Source: Micractinium sp. NFX-FRZ
Lineage: Eukaryota; Chlorophyta; Trebouxiophyceae; Chlorellales; Chlorellaceae
Length of the DNA: 12,863 nucleotides
Direction: 5' to 3'
NCBI GenBank assembly: GCA_029339195.1
Contig: JAPTJF010000799.1
Location: forward strand, 1-12,863
Shown here: positions 9,488 through 12,863 of the stretch, in pieces
How the letters are laid out: every line of letters begins with the position of its first letter
Position numbering within the stretch: position 1 is the first letter of the stretch
Translations under genes and position numbers: made by a program
The notes under the pieces: model-generated
The model's input: the letters and a program-made list of their open reading frames with translations, nothing else
Database searches by the model: none
What the model was told of the DNA's origin: nothing

Positions 9488-9502
9488 ACCTTCCATGAAG
9501 GT
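9488..9502. promoter_or_regulatory. Inverted repeat ACCTTC-3 nt-GAAGGT upstream of copy 3
   Basis: A perfect 6-bp half-site pair separated by CAT lies 172 bp before the ATG of copy 3. It matches the half-sites and spacer length of the element upstream of copy 2. A looser relative without spacer, ACCTTCGGAGGT, is at 9325-9336. I saw no equivalent upstream of copy 1. Confidence 0.4.
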
Positions 9503-9674
9503 ATGCCGCGAAGGTGGCCGGTTCTTGTCACTTGTTGTCGGGCTCTAAACTCTAATGCTTCATTTATGTACTGAGATCGCTTTTCCAACGCCTCCGCCGG
9601 CACCCTGATCCAGCTCCAAGCTCCAAGCCCCAAAGGCTCGCCAGCGCTAGCTCCCGCTGCCGCTGGCGGCAGAT

Positions 9675-10668
9675 ATGAGCCAGCAGCCCCTGCTGCGCGA
9701 CCTTGCCCCCGAGGCCCAGCCCCTCATCACCATCCACGCACCCAAGTCTTGCAACACCATCACAGCGCTCGCATCCGAGATGCACAAAACCACCACAGCA
9801 CCCAGCGCCGCCGCAGCCATGGCGCAGGTGGCCAACGCCAGCGCCGCCGCCTGCCCGGCGAGCTTGGCCACCGGCTTTGGCATAGCTGCACTGAGCGCTG
9901 CCTCTGCCGGAGGTAATGCAGCCAGTGCCACAGCCCATGTCCAGGCGGTGTCCGCTCCTGGTGTTGCACCACCTGTGTGCCCACCGCCCGCCGCCCACGT
10001 GCCCACTAGCTCCATGCCCCAGCCAGCGGCATGCCTTCCTGCACAGCAGCCAGCCTGCCCTGCACAGCCATCAGCCGGAGGCTGTGCAGCCTTCCCAGCA
10101 CAACCCCGGGTGCACAGCTGTGCAGCCTACCCTGCTCAGTACCCGCTGCAGCACCAGTATCAGCTGACGCCTGTCGCACCAGTGAGGATGGCAGGAGAGC
10201 AAGGTGCCGATGACGCGTGCGGCCTGCAGTTTGCCCTCTTCATTGTCGGCTGGTTCATCGCGGTGTTTTGGTGAGTTGGGGCGCTGCTGCCGCTGCTGCT
10301 ATCTGCCCTGGCTGCTGCTGTCCCTACCCCCCGCCGGTGATGTCGCTGCGCTGGCTGCCACTGCTGCTGCATGCTGGGCATGTGGGCAGCGCTGCTGCCC
10401 AACTCAAGCAATGCCTGGCAGCTGACACCCAGCATGCAATCAAAGGTGAATCCCTTTGCTGCTGCCGCGCCACGCTCAACTCCACTCCCCCCTGCCCGTC
10501 TCCCCCCCATGTAGGTGGCTGGGCGCTGCCCTGTACCTCTGCAGCAGCGACCGCAGCAGCCCGCGGGAGCGCAGCGCCTGGGCCGCCAACGTCGTCATGA
10601 CCTGCGTCAGCATCTTCTGCATCGTCATCGTCATTGCATTGGCTGCAGCCGGCGAGGTCCAGCCGTGA
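9675..10668 (+). CDS. Tandem two-helix membrane protein, copy 3
   Basis: Exons 9675-10270 and 10515-10668 encode 249 residues. The intron (GTGAGT to CATGTAG) is phase 2 and splits the first Trp of WWLG (W199), as in the other copies. The start is supported by the shared N-terminal motif QPLLRDLAPEAQPLIT. The middle is long, Ala/Pro-rich and rich in Cys, with degenerate repeats such as CLPAQQPACPAQP and CAAFPAQP / CAAYPAQYP at about 130-170. The membrane module reads CGLQFALFIVGWFIAVFW, WLGAALYLC, SPRERSAWAANVVM and a second helix of mostly Ile, Val and Cys. The short C-terminus GEVQP lacks the Tyr/Cys tail of copy 1. The conserved N-terminal Pro-Leu-Leu could be a dileucine-type sorting signal, but that is speculation. 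Function is unknown. Confidence 0.85.
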
Positions 10669-10874
10669 AAATGGCAGTACAGTGAGCGCCCATGGACGCT
10701 GAGGCAACATGGCGGCGGCCCCCGCACTGCGGCTTGCCGCTGTCTGCCCACTGTCCGACCCGCCTGCCCCCTCCAAACACATTTGCATTGCATACTTTCT
10801 TTGATTTCCTTGGCACTGTTTCCTCCCCTCGTTATCTGAGTGCATCTGGTGCATCATGCTGAAATGACAGCTCC

Positions 10875-10879
10875 TGTAA
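10875..10879 (+). terminator. Candidate poly(A) signal TGTAA for copy 3
   Basis: The algal poly(A) motif TGTAA occurs 207 bp after the stop codon of copy 3 and is the only one I saw on the plus strand before the next gene. Confidence 0.45.
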
Positions 10880-10971
10880 GCTCTGGTTGCATGGCCGTTG
10901 CTGCTCCTCCGCTGCTGCAGTGTGCAGGCGGGCGCGGGCCGGGCTGGGAGGAAGGGGAAGGGGCACGTCCA

Positions 10972-11007
10972 TTCGGTGTCTCCATGCCGTTCGGTGTCTC
11001 CATGCCG
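10972..11007. repeat. Perfect 18-bp tandem duplication
   Basis: The unit TTCGGTGTCTCCATGCCG occurs at 10972-10989 and again at 10990-11007 without mismatch. It lies between genes, about 400 bp before the Pro-rich protein gene. The perfect identity suggests a recent slip duplication; a role as a doubled regulatory site is possible but unsupported. Confidence 0.85.
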
Positions 11008-11405
11008 CCCGCTGACCAAAGCAGCAGTCTGATGATGCCGAATTACGACCCGGCGTCGATTTAACTGATGGTCATTTCGCCAATGGCTAGACCAGAACAC
11101 CGCTGGCACTGCAGCTGCCAGCGCAGCTGCCGCCTCGGCTGCGGCTGGCTGTACAGTGGTTTGCCAGCTGCAGTCCGGAAGCAAATCGGCGTGCGTATCT
11201 CATGCTGATACAGAATCCCAAACAACTTTCGTAGAGACAACTGCAGAAGTGCTTGTCAGCCGCCAGTTATCCTGCAGTTATTGGAGGTGGTTGCCGCACC
11301 GGCCGCCAGGCTGGCGGCGGCTGACGCGCCCTAACGCCGCCCTGACTCCCCTCCAACCGGTCCCCTGTCGAAATAAAAACGTCCTTCTGACTTGTTGAAG
11401 TGGGT

Positions 11406-12863
11406 ATGCGGCGCAGGGCCGCGGCTTTGCTGCTGCTGGCGGCGGCAGCCGCGTGTGCGCTGCCCCGCGGCACCCAGGTGCGCCCGCAGTTTGTGCAATC
11501 GCGGAGCTGACCCCGTGTCACCCAGCTCCCTGCAATGCTCACTGGGGCGCCGGCTGCTGGTCGCAAGGCGCATGCCGATCGGAACGACGCTTCCGGCGGT
11601 TTGTAGTGCAGGTATACCAAACCCTCCAACCCCTGCATTACCCCATCGCAGGGTGCAACTAGGAAGCTCGCAGCCGGGGCAGAGCCGAGCCCGACAGCGG
11701 ATGCAGTGGCAGCAGCCGCTGCCGCCGCTTCAAGCGCCGATGAAGCGGCGGCCGCTGCAATTGCCGCTGCGTCAGCTAAATTGGCTGTTGCCGCCGCCCT
11801 TCCGTCTGTCTCACCCGATCGTGTTACTGCGGCTGCAGCTGAGCTGATGATGGCGGCAGCCACAGGACTGGACACAGTCTCAACCTCCGCCGGCCGCCTT
11901 GCTCGGCCTGTGACGCCTGATGGCACTGTCCCGCGGGCGCTGGTGGAAGCCTATACAGCGGCTGAGGCGGCAGAGGGGGCGCAGGTGGCAGCAAGAACTT
12001 CCCAGGTGATTGAAAATCTGGGAAGGGGGTGGTGCACTGGTTGGATGACCGGGGTGCCATAAGCCGAGCATGTGGCAAGCCAGTACTGCACGGTGTGCTG
12101 CTGTTCTTCACACTGCGTGCATGGGACAGTGTGACTGCTGGTGAAAATCAACATCACTGATGGTTTGCTGGTTCTCAAGCACTGCCTGCATTGCCAGCAG
12201 TGTGCTCTGCTGAACTGTGAGTGTTCCTGGTTGAATGCGCCCACTGCAGGTCGGAGCAGCCAGCGTCATGCCCGCCAGCGCTGCCGCAGCCCAACGGCGG
12301 CCGAGCAGGAAGAAGCCTTTGCTCAGGCCCTCCCCCCCGCCGCCCAGGGCGCGCAAACGCCTCCCAAGCCCGCGCCCACCACCCCGACCTCGCCCACCAC
12401 CTCCCAGCCCTCGCCCGCCCCGCCCGCCGCCACCCAGCCCGCGCCCGCCTCCCAGCCCCCGCCCGCCCGCCCCGCCACCGCCCAGCCCTCGCCCCCCTCC
12501 CAGCCCTCGCCCACCACCCCGCCCTAGGCCTCCACCTCGGTCCCCTCCCCCCTCGCCTCCCTCCCCCCCTCCGCCCTCCCCATCGCCACCGCCCCACCCC
12601 CCATTACCCAGCCCTCCTCCTCCCTCACCCTCCCCCCCTCCCCCCACCCCACCACCACCCCCTCACCCCCCCGCTCACTCTCCCCCACCCCCGGCATCGC
12701 CTCCGCCTCCTCGCCCATCCCCTCCTCCTCCACCTCCTCGGTCACCCTCCCCTCCTCCCTCCCCCTCGCCACCTCACCCCCCACCACGGCCCCCTCCCAG
12801 GCCGAGGCCGCCCCCGCCACCCCCAGTGCCCGTCTTTGGCGCCAGCCACTACTCCCAGGTACG
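11406..12863 (+). CDS. Secreted hydroxyproline-rich (SPRPPP/SPPPP) cell-wall-type protein, 5' part
   Basis: Proposed exons are 11406-11477, 11652-12005 and 12250-12858, all phase 0, giving 345 residues before the window ends. Exon 1 encodes a signal peptide: MRRR, a Leu/Ala core and a likely cleavage site near ACALP. Exon 2 is Ala-rich, about 118 residues with many AAA runs and acidic patches. Exon 3 opens with basic residues (RRPSRKKP), then holds about 170 residues of PSPRPPP units grading into SPPPP units, ending VPVFGASHYSQ at a good donor (CAG|GTACG). In this frame the variable bases fall at third positions of Pro codons, the pattern expected if proline is selected; no stop interrupts it. 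Such repeats are typical of algal extensin-like and pherophorin-type wall glycoproteins, where prolines are hydroxylated and glycosylated. A globular domain may follow beyond the edge. Exon 2 could instead end at 11984, also in phase. No family is named with confidence. Confidence 0.72.
12358..12837 (+). repeat. Proline-codon repeat tract within the wall protein exon
   Basis: The tract is strongly C-biased on the plus strand and almost free of G after about 12540. The first part repeats AGCCC(T/G)CGCCC units encoding SPRPPP; the second encodes SPPP/PPPP with His and few Arg. Its composition makes several reading frames open by chance on both strands. Confidence 0.8.

Larger units (their letters stand above)
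8864..9674. other. Intergenic spacer between copies 2 and 3
   Basis: These 811 bp contain the 3' UTR of copy 2 and the upstream region of copy 3. Visible elements are TGTAA strings at 9046-9050 and 9221-9225, a perfect 10-bp palindrome ATATGCATAT at 9244-9253, a GC-rich 8-bp stem (GCGGCGGT 9353-9360 with ACCGCCGC 9375-9382), and the inverted repeat at 9488-9502. I see no supportable exon. Confidence 0.5.
10669..11405. other. Spacer between copy 3 and the Pro-rich protein gene
   Basis: These 737 bp contain the 3' UTR of copy 3 and the upstream region of the next gene. They hold a TGTAA at 10875-10879, a perfect 18-bp tandem duplication at 10972-11007, and a 7-bp stem (GCTGGCA 11102-11108 with TGCCAGC 11116-11122). 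An A-rich string, AAATAAAAA, lies about 30 bp before the next ATG. No supportable exon was found. Confidence 0.5.

Noticed and set aside
12108..12647. Long Gly-rich open frame on the minus strand (and similar ones at 12175-12597 and 12524-12820).
   Set aside because: They are antisense shadows of the proline-codon tract: CCN codons read backwards give Gly, Trp and Arg. No start context, splice pattern or domain supports them.

Overview
The window looks like nuclear DNA from a green alga (Chlorophyta; a Chlorella-like trebouxiophyte is my guess). The reasons are the very high GC content, genes split by many 170-440 bp GT-AG introns, CTG/CAG-rich introns, a Ser/Arg-Pro cell-wall-type protein, and TGTAA motifs (the usual green-algal poly(A) signal) past two of the genes. 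No bacterial operon structure, RNA gene, transposon or CRISPR array is visible.

Layout. Positions 1-642 hold no gene I can support and are probably 3' UTR or intergenic. On the minus strand, 5165 down to 643, lies a ten-exon gene for a 588-residue type II membrane protein. It fuses a short, degenerate GT8 (glycogenin-like) domain to a GT25 glycosyltransferase domain, and all nine splice junctions agree in phase. Positions 5166-6328 are a divergent intergenic region shared with the next gene. On the plus strand, three tandem paralogues follow (6329-7170, 8012-8863, 9675-10668). Each has two exons and encodes a protein of 203-249 residues with a low-complexity Pro/Ala-rich N-terminal half and a conserved two-helix membrane domain. 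A phase-2 intron falls at the same Trp codon in all three. The membrane domain resembles the plant '60S ribosomal protein L18a-like' family, which are membrane proteins despite the name. From 11406 to the right edge lies the 5' part of a gene for a secreted hydroxyproline-rich glycoprotein: a signal peptide exon, an Ala-rich exon, and a 203-codon exon of SPRPPP/SPPPP repeats. The coding frame of that last exon runs off the window.

How they fit together. The sequence does not show one pathway. The fusion protein is probably a Golgi or ER enzyme that glycosylates proteins or glycans. The tandem genes encode small membrane proteins of unknown role. The last gene encodes a wall or matrix protein of the kind that is heavily glycosylated. 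A link between the glycosyltransferase and the wall protein is conceivable but unproven.

The most notable observations are the GT8-GT25 fusion with a non-canonical GT8 metal site, two separate tandem duplications that copy a 5' splice site in that gene, an inverted repeat shared upstream of two of the tandem paralogues, and a stop-free, frame-preserving intron in the middle paralogue that would encode a Cys-rich insertion if retained.
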